Assembly: GCF_003667345.1 (NCBI RefSeq)
Contig: NZ_RCWF01000005.1
Coordinates: 124,001 to 188,000 of the forward strand
DNA: 64,000 nucleotides
From: Poseidonibacter antarcticus
GTDB lineage: Bacteria > Campylobacterota > Campylobacteria > Campylobacterales > Arcobacteraceae
Reading direction: 5' to 3'
The notes beneath the pieces are model-generated. The model had not been told where the DNA came from. It did not search any database and worked only from the letters and a program-made list of their open reading frames with translations. Shown here one piece after another: positions 52,669 to 62,178 of this stretch. The position numbers were made by a program, and so were the translations under genes. The number at the start of each line of letters is the position of its first letter. The first letter of the stretch is position 1.

Positions 52669-54459
52669 TTAATTCATATACTCTTTTTTAAACCATAAAG
52701 AAAATATAAATAAAGAATAAAGGTGTTGTTTAAATTTTCTATCCAAAGAAAGCGCATAAATATGTCTAATATAGGTCTCATTAAATAGCTTAGTTGTATT
52801 ATTTACATCAATTATTGTATCTAATATTGTTTTTCCATATTCTTCATTTAACCACTCATTAAAGGGTGAATTAAAACCTTTTTTTGTTCTATTAATAATT
52901 TTTTTAGGTATATATTTTGAAGCGATTTTCTTTAGTAAATATTTATTTGTATTTCCAACTTTTATATTTGAGTCAATACTAAACATATAATTTACCAAAT
53001 TAAAATCCAAAAAAGGTGTTCTAACTTCTAAAGAGTTATGCATAGAAATCCTATCAACCTTTGAAAGTAATGATTCACCTAACCATATTTTTAAATCAAT
53101 ATAACTCATCCAATCTACTGGATCATTTTTTGCTTTTTCTGTCTTATATGTTGGTACTTTATTAAAAAGTTTTTTTCTTTGAATATCTGTATATATTTCT
53201 CCAAAAGAGTTATATAAATTTTGTTTTTTTACAATTCTTCTTAAATACTCACTCTCTTTAGTATTGTTTTGCAATGCTGAAACAATTGTATTTAAAAACT
53301 CATTTTGCCCATTTGATAATGATTTTTCAAACTCATAATATTTTAAAAATTTTGCATAATTATCATAACCTAAAAATATTTCATCACTTCCTTCACCTGA
53401 CAGAACAGTTTTTATTCCACTTTGATGTATCTTTTGACTTAGAATATTCAAAGGAATTGCAGCACTATCTCCATGAGGTTCTTCTAGTGCATCTAAAGTT
53501 TCGTGAAAATTATTGATATACTCTTTTTGACCAATTATCACAGGATGATGATTTGAATTTATGTGATTTGCAGTTATTTGTGCATAATCTAATTCACAAT
53601 AATTTTTATATTCATCATAACCAACTGAAAAAGTATTGATTCTTTTACCTGATATTTTTGTATATAAAGCTGATATTAGTGAACTATCAATTCCACCACT
53701 AAGTAGTGATGCAACTTCAACATCTCCAACAAGTCTACTTTCAACACTTTTGAATAAAAGTTCTTCAATATCTTTTAATGCAGTAGGTTCATCTTTGATT
53801 TTTTTATATGTATTTATTTTATAAAATCTTTTCTTTTGAAGCTCTTTTGATTTTTTTGGTTCATACACAAAATAAGTTGCCGCTTCAAGTTTTAAGATAT
53901 TTTGATAAAAAGTATCTTCTCCATAAGAAACAAAATATTGTAAGTATTTATTTACTGCAACTTTATTTAAATTTGGTTTTTTATCAAGCAATTTTAAAAT
54001 AGATTTAATAGATGAAGCAAAGATAAATTTATTATCTTTAAAGTAGTAAAAGAAAGGTTTTTTACCATATCTATCTCTTGCACAAAAATACTTTTCTTTT
54101 TTCATATCATAGATACAAAATGAAAACATTCCATTTAGTTTATTTAAAAAGTTTGTTTCATACTTTTGGTAAAGTCGTATCAAAACTTCTGTATCTGAAG
54201 CAGTTTTACATTCAAATTCTTCATCTATAATTAACTGTTTATAGTTATAGATTTCACCATTAAAAACTATTAAAATATCATCAAAAACCATTGGTTGATT
54301 TGCTTCTTTATCTAAATCAATAATTGCCAAACGATTATGTCCAAACTCTTTATTATCAATTTTTATACTATTTTGATAATCAGGACCTCTATTGTTTTGT
54401 ATTTGTAAAGCTTGTTTAAAGTCATTTGATAAAAAATTTGTACCTAAAATTCCACACAT
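52669..54459 (-). CDS. asnB: Asparagine synthase (glutamine-hydrolysing)
   Basis: The 596-residue protein begins MCGILGTNF, giving the N-terminal nucleophile Cys2, with RGPDYQNS and FNGEIYN in the glutaminase domain. The synthase domain has SLLSGGIDSSLISA (P-loop), LSGEGSDEIFLGY and the C-terminal RTPFLD. It makes asparagine from aspartate and glutamine, or may act on a surface polymer. It lies 8 bp downstream of the AEC transporter gene. Confidence 0.93.
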   Translation of the reverse strand: MCGILGTNFLSNDFKQALQIQNNRGPDYQNSIKIDNKEFGHNRLAIIDLDKEANQPMVFDDILIVFNGEIYNYKQLIIDEEFECKTASDTEVLIRLYQKYETNFLNKLNGMFSFCIYDMKKEKYFCARDRYGKKPFFYYFKDNKFIFASSIKSILKLLDKKPNLNKVAVNKYLQYFVSYGEDTFYQNILKLEAATYFVYEPKKSKELQKKRFYKINTYKKIKDEPTALKDIEELLFKSVESRLVGDVEVASLLSGGIDSSLISALYTKISGKRINTFSVGYDEYKNYCELDYAQITANHINSNHHPVIIGQKEYINNFHETLDALEEPHGDSAAIPLNILSQKIHQSGIKTVLSGEGSDEIFLGYDNYAKFLKYYEFEKSLSNGQNEFLNTIVSALQNNTKESEYLRRIVKKQNLYNSFGEIYTDIQRKKLFNKVPTYKTEKAKNDPVDWMSYIDLKIWLGESLLSKVDRISMHNSLEVRTPFLDFNLVNYMFSIDSNIKVGNTNKYLLKKIASKYIPKKIINRTKKGFNSPFNEWLNEEYGKTILDTIIDVNNTTKLFNETYIRHIYALSLDRKFKQHLYSLFIFSLWFKKEYMN

Positions 54460-54467
54460 AATAAAAC

Positions 54468-55382
54468 CTATTTAATAAAGTATTCAATAATTTGAATATA
54501 AGGGTAAAGTAAAAAAACAAAAATAATTGATGAAACTAAAATAGAAGCTGTGACATCATAAGGTCTACAATTGTATAAAGCAGCCATATTTACATTATTA
54601 ACAGCAAGTGGCACCATTAATTCCATAATCAAAATAGAACTTACATAAGGATTCAAATCAGTAAAATACATAACTATAAAAATACCAAATAATGGTAAGC
54701 AAATATGCTTAATAAAACTAACTTGCAATGATAAAAACCAAGGAATTGTTCTAACTTTAATTTTCGATAAATAAATACCAAAAATCAATAATTGTAAAAC
54801 CATAGAAGTATAAGCTCCCATTTCCAAAGCAGTATAAAGATTTTTGTTAATACCAATTTCACTATAATTAACAAAAAGTGCTAAAAATGCAAACCAAATA
54901 CCAGGTATTTTTAAAATTGAACGAAAGGCTTGTTTAATAGAAAATTGTTCTCTTGCAAAGAAATATACAGAAAATATATATATAAAGAAAATATTTGCAA
55001 TATTAATAATACTAGTGTAAGGTACAGAAGCCACACCAAACAGTGCAATTCCTAAAGGAATTCCTAAATTACCTGTATTTCCAACTAATGCAGTTGCTAA
55101 ATAGATTGATTGTGTTTTTCTTTCTTTAAATATTAATTTACTAAGAAAAAACAATACAAATAATAATATTAATATAATTGTTAGATAAATAATAGGTGTT
55201 GCAATAAAGGCATAATCTATTGGAGATTTTGTTAAACCCCAAAATATTAATATTGGTTGAAAAAAATAAAGAGATATTATAACAATAGTACGTTCATTTA
55301 TTTCTTCATCAAAAACCCTTTTAGCAATAAAGCCTAATAAAATAAAGAAATAAACGGGTAATACTAGTAAGATAGCGTCGAT
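54468..55382 (-). CDS. AEC-family transporter; probable ATC start
   Basis: The membrane protein has ten predicted helices of the auxin-efflux-carrier type, with LVGNTGNLGIPLGIALFG in the middle. An internal TTG at 55154 would give only 228 residues, lacking the first three helices. The frame is open upstream to a TAG near 55394. It reads DAILLVLPVYFFILLGFIAKRVFDEE, the normal family N terminus. No ATG, GTG, TTG or CTG occurs there, but an AGGA is 7 bases before an ATC at 55382. With that start it is 304 residues, the usual size. Substrates of AEC proteins include organic acids. Confidence 0.75.
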   Translation of the reverse strand: MDAILLVLPVYFFILLGFIAKRVFDEEINERTIVIISLYFFQPILIFWGLTKSPIDYAFIATPIIYLTIILILLFVLFFLSKLIFKERKTQSIYLATALVGNTGNLGIPLGIALFGVASVPYTSIINIANIFFIYIFSVYFFAREQFSIKQAFRSILKIPGIWFAFLALFVNYSEIGINKNLYTALEMGAYTSMVLQLLIFGIYLSKIKVRTIPWFLSLQVSFIKHICLPLFGIFIVMYFTDLNPYVSSILIMELMVPLAVNNVNMAALYNCRPYDVTASILVSSIIFVFLLYPYIQIIEYFIK

Positions 55383-55453
55383 GGGAAAGTCCTAGCTTTT
55401 TTGTGATTTTATCATAAACAAATAAAATCTATCAATAAAAAGAAGAAGAAGAA

Positions 55454-55497
55454 GGTATTATACCTTAAGTAGATAATCCTACTTAAGCCATAATACC
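55454..55497 (-). terminator. Nested hairpin at the end of the PiT gene
   Basis: GGTATTAT/ATAATACC encloses CTTAAGTAG/CTACTTAAG. The structure includes the stop codon. It lacks a long T run, so it may be a terminator or an RNA-stability hairpin. Confidence 0.5.
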
Positions 55498-57063
55498 TTT
55501 AATCATAAAAAATACTGCCGCAGATATAATTGCAGCAGCTGGTACTGTAATAACCCATGCTGCAATAATTTTTTTAACAGCATCTCTTTTTACATATTTA
55601 ACACTTTTGGCATCTTTGACATCTCTTTTTTCTTGTTTAACAATTTCTTGTTTTTCATCAATACCTTTATAAAGTTCAACAATTCTTATATAATTTGTTT
55701 TTGATTTTGATTCAATTTTTTCTAATTCATTAAGTTCAGTAGTCATCGAATCTAATTCTTTTTTATGTTTTTTAAACTTTTTTCGTATTTGTTGTAAGAA
55801 TCTTGCTTCATTTGAATCTAAATATTCTCTTAAAAATCCAACACCAAAAACTCCACCAACTGCAATATGTGTTGAAGAAACAGGAAGACCCAATTGTGAT
55901 GCAATAATAACAGTAATTGAAGCAGCCATTGCAATAGAATATGCTCTCATTTGATCAAGTTCAGTAATTTCAGACCCAACTGTTTTAATAAGTTTTGGTC
56001 CATATAATGCAAGTCCAACAGCAATACCAACTGCTCCAACAGCCATAACCCAAAAAGGAATATCAACTTTACTTGAGATTTCAGAACTCATAACCGCATC
56101 ATTAATTGCAGCTAATGGTCCAATTGCATTTGCAACATCATTTGCACCATGTGCAAAACTTAAAAGTGCAGCTGCGAAAATTAATGGGATTGTAAATAGT
56201 GTATTAACACTCACTCTTGTATTTTCTAATTTATTAGAAACTTTTAAAATTAAAGGTTTAACTAAAAGATAAGCAACTATTGCAATAAGTAATCCAATAC
56301 CTAATGCACTTATAAATTCTAATTTAATGATTTTTTTTAAACCTTTTAAAATAAGGTAAGTTGAGAATGCCCAAGTCATTATAGCTATTAAATATGGAAC
56401 AACTCTTTGAGCAGAAGCTATCATATCTTTTTTATAAACAATCTTGGTTTTAATAACATATAAAAAAATAGCAGCAACAATACCTCCTAAAATAGGAGAA
56501 ATAATCCATGAAGCAGCAATTTTAGCAATAGTTCCCCATGAAACAATTGAAAAGCCAGCAGCAGCAATTCCAGCACCCATAACTCCACCTACAATAGAGT
56601 GTGTAGTAGAAACAGGAGCACCTATTGAAGTTGCAAAGTTAAGCCATAAAGCAGCTGATAATAAAGCAGCTGTCATAGCCCAAATAAATATCTGAGGATC
56701 AGAAATTAAAGCTGGATCGATAATACCTTTTTTAATTGTTTTAACAACATCACCACCAGCAACAAAAGCACCTAAGGCTTCAAAAGTTGCAGCAATTACA
56801 ATTGCCCACATTAAAGTCATCGCCTTTGAACCAACAGCAGGTCCTACATTATTTGCAACATCATTTGCTCCAATATTCATAGCCATATATGCACCAAATA
56901 CAGCTCCAATAACTAAAAATGTGTTATTTGGAAGATCTCCATATGAGGTATATGACCATAAAAATACCACCACTATAAAAAGTAGTGCTAGAGAAAGTTT
57001 TGCAAAGCTAGAAACTGATTTTTCTGTTGCCTTATCCAAAGTATCGAAAGTTTTAATATCCAA
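55483..57063 (-). CDS. Inorganic phosphate transporter, PiT family
   Basis: The 526-residue protein has two copies of the PiT signature. GANDVANNVGPAVGSKAMT is near the N terminus and GANDVANAIGPLAAI is in the second half. The SIGAPVSTTHSIVGGVMGAG and LPVSSTHIAVGGVFGVG blocks are also present. A charged coiled-coil loop (about residues 420-490) separates the last helices. It imports phosphate with protons or sodium ions. Confidence 0.94.
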   Translation of the reverse strand: MDIKTFDTLDKATEKSVSSFAKLSLALLFIVVVFLWSYTSYGDLPNNTFLVIGAVFGAYMAMNIGANDVANNVGPAVGSKAMTLMWAIVIAATFEALGAFVAGGDVVKTIKKGIIDPALISDPQIFIWAMTAALLSAALWLNFATSIGAPVSTTHSIVGGVMGAGIAAAGFSIVSWGTIAKIAASWIISPILGGIVAAIFLYVIKTKIVYKKDMIASAQRVVPYLIAIMTWAFSTYLILKGLKKIIKLEFISALGIGLLIAIVAYLLVKPLILKVSNKLENTRVSVNTLFTIPLIFAAALLSFAHGANDVANAIGPLAAINDAVMSSEISSKVDIPFWVMAVGAVGIAVGLALYGPKLIKTVGSEITELDQMRAYSIAMAASITVIIASQLGLPVSSTHIAVGGVFGVGFLREYLDSNEARFLQQIRKKFKKHKKELDSMTTELNELEKIESKSKTNYIRIVELYKGIDEKQEIVKQEKRDVKDAKSVKYVKRDAVKKIIAAWVITVPAAAIISAAVFFMIKGIMA

Positions 57064-57292
57064 AGTAACCCTTTTGTGACTATTATGAGATTTTATCGAC
57101 CGTATTGTAGTAGAAAATTACTTATTAGACCTTTAATTAAGCTTAAAGTATTTATAGGCAATGTAGTTATTTTATTTAAAAAGACTATATTATATTCCAT
57201 CAAATTTATAAATTTAATGTAAGAAGAATAAAGAAAAAGAATTTAAAAAAGATTATTTTTAAGAATTATTTAAAAGAGTGGGGAAGAAGAGA
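57064..57292. other. Intergenic region between pit and the DEAD-box gene
   Basis: This is AT-rich DNA with no ORF and no clear RNA gene. It should contain the pit promoter. An AAGAAGAGA/TCTCTTCTT hairpin overlaps the stop of the helicase gene (57284-57304). Confidence 0.4.
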
Positions 57293-58843
57293 CTAATCTC
57301 TTCTTCTATTTCTATCACCACCAGAACGATTATCTGATCTTCCGCTTCTTTCTCTATCGCCACTTGGTCTTCCACCAGAACGATTATCAGATCTTCCACT
57401 TCTATTTCTATCACCACTTGGTCTTCCACCAGAACGATTATCTCGACCACCTGATCTTCCGCCTCGGTTTCCACCACGGTATCCACCTCGACCTCGACCA
57501 CCTCTGTCATCACCTCTTGGTGCATTTTCAATTAATCTTAGTATATCACTTTCTGATTTACCAATTCTATCATTACCTTTTACATAAGTAGATGATGCAA
57601 GCATTGATGCTAATTTAGCAGCAATAGTATCAATATCAAATTCAGATTTTAAATCTTCAACAAGCTCTAAAGCATAATCTTTGATTTCTTGTCCAGTAAT
57701 CTTACCTTTTAAATCAGCTGTTTTTTTCACTTTAACTGAATCAATATTTGGAATAATCTTACCTTCAAGTTTTGTTCCAATATTTTTTTCAATTTTTTGA
57801 AGCATTCTAAATTCATGTGGAGTTACAATTGAAACTGCAACACCAAGTTTTCCTGCACGTCCAGTTCTACCAATTCTATGTACATAAGACTCAGAATCAA
57901 ATGGTAAATGATAGTTAAATACATGTGAAACATCATTTACATCAAGTCCACGAGCAGCAACATCAGTTGCAATAAGAATTTCTAATTTAGATGTTTTAAA
58001 AGCTCTAATAGCTTCTTCTCTTTGTCTTTGCTCCATATCACCATGAAGACCTTTTGCCATATATCCTTGAGATACTAAGAAAGTTGATAATCTATCAACT
58101 TCTTTTTTTGTGCGACAAAAGATAATTGATTTTGTAGGAGCTTTGAAATCGTATAATCTAATTAAAGCATCATCTCTTTCTCTTTCATCAACAACATAAT
58201 ATGTTTGTGTGATTTTTGAGTTAGTAACATCTTTTTTAGTTAATGTAACAAATTCTGGTTCTTTTAAAATTGTTTTTGCAAGATTTTTAATAGCTTGTGG
58301 CATAGTTGCAGAGAATAATAAAGTTTGTCTTTCTTTTGGTAAGAAAGTAAATACTTCTTTAATATCATCTAAGAATCCCATATCAAGCATTTCATCTGCT
58401 TCATCTAAAACTACAAAAGAAGGTTTAATATTAATTTTTCCACTTCTTAATAAATCTAAAAATCTTCCTGGAGTTGCAACAATAATTGATGCTCTGTCTA
58501 TATTTCTTAATTGAATAGAATAAGACTGACCACCATATACAGTTGCTGTATTTAAGTTTAAGTTTTTCCCGAATCTAAATAATTCATCTGATACTTGCAT
58601 TGCAAGTTCTCTTGTTGGAACGATAACTACAGCTTCAACACCTTTTTGTCCTTCCATCATATTAATAATTGGAAGTCCGAATGCTGCTGTTTTACCTGTA
58701 CCTGTGTGAGCTTGTCCAACCATATCTTTACCTTCTAAAACAATAGGAATTGCTTCTGATTGAATAGGGCTTGGTTCTTTGAATCCTGCATGGTCGATTG
58801 CGTTTTGTAACTGTTCTTTGAAATTGAAATCTTTAAAAGTCAT
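57293..58843 (-). CDS. DEAD-box RNA helicase with an RGG-type tail
   Basis: The 516-residue protein has all DEAD-box motifs: AHTGTGKTAAFG, PTRELAMQ, TPGRFLD, VLDEADEMLDMGF, FSATMP, ATDVAARGLDV and HRIGRTGRAGK. A C-terminal tail (about 440-516) is rich in Arg, Gly, Ser and Asp. In it, a 54-bp DNA unit (SGGRPSGDRNRSGRSDNR type) is repeated two to three times. The tail should bind RNA non-specifically. It is a DeaD/RhlE-type enzyme, likely for ribosome assembly or cold adaptation, and can team with RNase J. Confidence 0.94.
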   Translation of the reverse strand: MTFKDFNFKEQLQNAIDHAGFKEPSPIQSEAIPIVLEGKDMVGQAHTGTGKTAAFGLPIINMMEGQKGVEAVVIVPTRELAMQVSDELFRFGKNLNLNTATVYGGQSYSIQLRNIDRASIIVATPGRFLDLLRSGKINIKPSFVVLDEADEMLDMGFLDDIKEVFTFLPKERQTLLFSATMPQAIKNLAKTILKEPEFVTLTKKDVTNSKITQTYYVVDERERDDALIRLYDFKAPTKSIIFCRTKKEVDRLSTFLVSQGYMAKGLHGDMEQRQREEAIRAFKTSKLEILIATDVAARGLDVNDVSHVFNYHLPFDSESYVHRIGRTGRAGKLGVAVSIVTPHEFRMLQKIEKNIGTKLEGKIIPNIDSVKVKKTADLKGKITGQEIKDYALELVEDLKSEFDIDTIAAKLASMLASSTYVKGNDRIGKSESDILRLIENAPRGDDRGGRGRGGYRGGNRGGRSGGRDNRSGGRPSGDRNRSGRSDNRSGGRPSGDRERSGRSDNRSGGDRNRRRD

Positions 58844-58971
58844 TTTTTACCTTAGTATATTTTTATTAAATAATACACGGTTATATAAGTAGATCTTATC
58901 TTCCCATTAATGTACGATTAAAACGTAATTTCAGTTATGTCAAAGTTGAGTATTGTTTATCAAAAATGAAT

Positions 58972-58993
58972 CTTTGATATATATCTATCAAAG
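58972..58993. repeat. Inverted repeat upstream of the DEAD-box gene
   Basis: CTTTGATA and TATCAAAG flank a 6-bp A/T centre about 130 bp before the gene. It could be a regulatory hairpin in a long leader, as cold-shock helicase genes often have, or a binding site. Confidence 0.35.
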
Positions 58994-59087
58994 TAGAATG
59001 GGGTATATAAATGTGTATGATTTGGCGCATTATAGCTATTTTAATATTAATTTAAGCTTCAAGAATAAGGGAAAAAACCCTTATTTC

Positions 59088-60440
59088 TTAAATATCATCA
59101 AGTGATTTGTAGTTTTCTAAGTATTTAGTATCGTAATTATTTGAAATAAAGTCTTCATTTTCCATCATTTTCTTATGGAAAGGAATAGTTGTTCTAATTC
59201 CTTCTACTTCAAATTCATTTAAAGCTCTTTTCATAATATTAATAGCTTTATTTCTATTTCTACCCCAAACAATAAGTTTTCCAACCATTGAATCATAATA
59301 TGGAGGCACAATATAACCTGCGTATAAATGTGAATCAACTCTTACATTTCTTCCACCTGGAACCATCCATTGAGTTACTTCACCAGGACTTGGTAAAAAT
59401 GAGTTAGGATCTTCTGCTGTAATTCTAACTTCAATAGCATGACCACTAAATTTAATTTTTTCTTGAGCTGGTAATTCTTCACCTTCTGCAACTTTAATCA
59501 TCCATTCAACAATATCAAGCCCTGAAACCATTTCAGAAACTGGATGTTCAACCTGAAGTCTTGTATTCATTTCCATAAAGTAAATATTTTGTTTATCATC
59601 TGCTAAGAATTCAAAAGTTCCTGCACCTTCATATTTTAAATATTTAGTAGCTTTAACTGCAACATCATGTAAATGAGCTCTTGTTTCATCACTTAATAAA
59701 ATTGCAGGTGATTCCTCAATAACTTTCTGATGTCTTCTTTGTAACGAACAATCTCTCTCACCAATATGAATAGCATTACCATGAGAATCACCAAGAACTT
59801 GAACTTCAATATGTCTTGGATTATTAATAAATCTTTCTAAGTACATAGTACCATCACCAAATGCAGCCAATGCTTCTGAAGATGCAGCCATGAATAATTG
59901 ATCAAAATCAGATTCATCATTAATAAGTCTCATTCCTCTTCCACCACCACCAGCAGATGCTTTTGCCATAATTGGATAACCAATTTCTGCAGCAATAACT
60001 CTACCTTCTTCAACAGTATGTACAGCACCAGTTGATCCTGGTACAACAGGAACACCTGCTCTTACCATCTCTTCTTTTGCTTTAGATTTATCAGCCATTT
60101 TTTCCATTACGTCATTAGAAGGACCAATAAATTTAATATCATGTAATCTACAAATCTCTACAAAGTCTTGATTTTCAGAAAGGAAACCATAACCTGGAAA
60201 AATTGCATCACATCCAGTCATTTCAGCAGCAGTAATAAGTGCAGGGATATTTAAATATGAATCAGCAGATTTAACACCACCAATACATACTGCTTCATCA
60301 GCATGTTTTAAATATGATGCATTTTTATCACCAACACTATAAACAGCAACTGATTTCTTACCCATTTCTCTAATAGTTCGAATAGCTCTTTGAACTATTT
60401 CACCTCTATTAGCAATTAATATTTTTTTAATTTCTGCCAT
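59088..60440 (-). CDS. accC: Acetyl-CoA carboxylase, biotin carboxylase subunit
   Basis: The 450-residue ATP-grasp protein has KKILIANRGEIVQRAIRT, KASAGGGGRGMRLI, the ERDCSLQRRHQKVIEESPA block and NTRLQVEHPVSEMVSG. It carboxylates biotin on AccB. It lies 9 bp after accB in the same operon. A hairpin AATAAGGG/CCCTTATT overlaps its stop codon (about 59064-59085). Confidence 0.96.
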   Translation of the reverse strand: MAEIKKILIANRGEIVQRAIRTIREMGKKSVAVYSVGDKNASYLKHADEAVCIGGVKSADSYLNIPALITAAEMTGCDAIFPGYGFLSENQDFVEICRLHDIKFIGPSNDVMEKMADKSKAKEEMVRAGVPVVPGSTGAVHTVEEGRVIAAEIGYPIMAKASAGGGGRGMRLINDESDFDQLFMAASSEALAAFGDGTMYLERFINNPRHIEVQVLGDSHGNAIHIGERDCSLQRRHQKVIEESPAILLSDETRAHLHDVAVKATKYLKYEGAGTFEFLADDKQNIYFMEMNTRLQVEHPVSEMVSGLDIVEWMIKVAEGEELPAQEKIKFSGHAIEVRITAEDPNSFLPSPGEVTQWMVPGGRNVRVDSHLYAGYIVPPYYDSMVGKLIVWGRNRNKAINIMKRALNEFEVEGIRTTIPFHKKMMENEDFISNNYDTKYLENYKSLDDI

Positions 60441-60449
60441 GACGAAACT

Positions 60450-60905
60450 TTATATTTTTTCTACAGTAAATATAGGCATATCATATTCAACTGGATCACC
60501 GTCTTTAACTAACATATCAATGATTTTACAGTCAAATTCAGCTTCAACTTCATTCATAATTTTCATAGCTTCCAAAATACATAAAGTTTGACCTTTTTTA
60601 ATTGTATCTCCAATCTTTACAAATGCTGGCGCTTCAGGTGAAGGCGAAGCATAATATGTTCCAACCATTGGTGAATTAATTGTATCTCCTAATATTGCTG
60701 CAGGTGCCGAGGCTTCAACAGGTGCAACTGCTGGTGCAACAGCAACCGATGTAGCAGGAGCTGGTACTGATGTAGTTGAAACAACAGTTCCACCTTCAAA
60801 TCCAGTTTGCATAGAAATTTCAAATTCTCCATCTTTAACTTTTAATTTATTTAATTCACTTTTGTCAAATACTCTTATTAATTCTTTGATTTCTTTAAAA
60901 TCCAT
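60450..60905 (-). CDS. accB: Acetyl-CoA carboxylase, biotin carboxyl carrier protein
   Basis: The 151-residue protein has an N-terminal helical segment, an Ala/Pro/Val-rich linker (about 45-75) and a C-terminal biotinyl domain. The biotin lysine is in LEAMKIMNE. It carries CO2 between the biotin carboxylase and carboxyltransferase. The order accB-accC is standard. Confidence 0.96.
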   Translation of the reverse strand: MDFKEIKELIRVFDKSELNKLKVKDGEFEISMQTGFEGGTVVSTTSVPAPATSVAVAPAVAPVEASAPAAILGDTINSPMVGTYYASPSPEAPAFVKIGDTIKKGQTLCILEAMKIMNEVEAEFDCKIIDMLVKDGDPVEYDMPIFTVEKI

Positions 60906-61094
60906 AATCAGCCTTTTCTTAATATTGTCAATTTTTTTAGTATATTAGCACAATTATAATTATATTTTTATTTTTGTTAGAATAAATAAGCTTAATTTAA
61001 GACTTAAAGAATAATTCCTATCTTAATATATTGATAAAATACTAATATCAAATATCTTTAGATATAATTCCATAAAATTATATAAGGTCAAAAG

Positions 61095-61538
61095 ATGTTA
61101 AATGATCAAAGTTTTATAAATATTGCAAAAGAGATAGCAAAAGCGTCAAAATGTGTTTCAAAACAAGTTGGTGCAGTTATAGTAAAAGATGGAAGAATTT
61201 TATCAACTGGATACAACGGAACTCCAAGTGGTTATCAAAATTGTAATGACCATTGGAATGGTAAATATACAAAAGATCATCATGATTGGTCAAAAACATA
61301 TGAAATACATGCTGAAATGAATGCAATTATTTGGGCAGCAAGAAAAGGTATAAGTATAGAAGGTGGAACAATTTACGTAACGCTAGAACCTTGTAGTGAA
61401 TGTTCAAAGAATTTAATTGCAAGTGGAATACAAAGAATAGTTTATGACATAGCATATGAACATACTAATTCTAAAATAATTTCTAAGTTTATTCAAGATA
61501 ATAATGTAATTATAGAACAAATTGATAATTGTAAATAA
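61095..61538 (+). CDS. dCMP deaminase/ComEB-family cytidine deaminase
   Basis: The 147-residue protein has the zinc sites HAEMNAI and LEPCSECSKN, and the GYNGTPSGYQNC loop typical of dCMP deaminases. It turns dCMP into dUMP for thymidylate synthesis. AAGG lies 8 bases before the ATG. It overlaps the next gene by 1 bp. Confidence 0.92.
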   Translation: MLNDQSFINIAKEIAKASKCVSKQVGAVIVKDGRILSTGYNGTPSGYQNCNDHWNGKYTKDHHDWSKTYEIHAEMNAIIWAARKGISIEGGTIYVTLEPCSECSKNLIASGIQRIVYDIAYEHTNSKIISKFIQDNNVIIEQIDNCK

Positions 61539-62116
61539 TGTCTAAAATCGGGTATAAAAATAATAAAGAATTTTATAAAAAAGTTATTAAAAGATATGGT
61601 ATAAGCCCAAGAGGTGTTCACTGGAACTCTAAAGAATCACAATACATAAGATTCGAAATTTTAAGCAAATTTATTAAATATGATATTAAAGAAAGTGTTA
61701 TAGTTGATGCAGGTTGTGGTTTTGGTGAATATTATAATTACTTATTTGACAACAATCTAAAACCAAAAATATATATTGGACTTGACTGTGAAGAAGAAAT
61801 GATTAATTCTGCATCAAAAAGATTTTTAAATACAAATTTTTTTATAAAAAATATACTTGAAGATGAACTTATAAATGCTGATTATTATATTTGTAGTGGA
61901 GCTATGAATATATTAAATGAGAAAGAAGTTTTATTATTTATACAACGTTGTTATAATACATCTAATAAAGGATTTATTTTCAATTTCTTAAAACAAGACT
62001 CTTTTAATAAAGTAGAAATAAATACAGTTCTTGAATTTTGTAAAAGCCTTTGCCCAAAAATAAATATAAAAGATAATTATTTAGAAAATGATATTTCAAT
62101 TTTTCTAAAAAAATAA
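61538..62116 (+). CDS. Class I SAM-dependent methyltransferase
   Basis: The 192-residue protein has VIVDAGCGFGEYYNYLF (SAM loop), IYIGLDCEEEMI (strand-2 acid) and YYICSGAMNIL in the motif IV position. It is coupled to the dCMP deaminase gene by a 1-bp overlap (ATG in TAATG). The substrate is unknown. Confidence 0.8.
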   Translation: MSKIGYKNNKEFYKKVIKRYGISPRGVHWNSKESQYIRFEILSKFIKYDIKESVIVDAGCGFGEYYNYLFDNNLKPKIYIGLDCEEEMINSASKRFLNTNFFIKNILEDELINADYYICSGAMNILNEKEVLLFIQRCYNTSNKGFIFNFLKQDSFNKVEINTVLEFCKSLCPKINIKDNYLENDISIFLKK

Positions 62117-62178
62117 AAATATCATACTTATTTCATATATTGAATATATAATTACATTATAATCCAAAAGGAGCATAT

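Noticed and set aside
57259-57591. ORFs overlapping the helicase tail in other frames
   Set aside because: They are low-complexity by-products of the 54-bp repeat and the RGG codons.
58999-59106. Short plus-strand ORF before and into the end of accC
   Set aside because: It overlaps the accC 3' end, lacks a ribosome-binding site and has no recognisable features.
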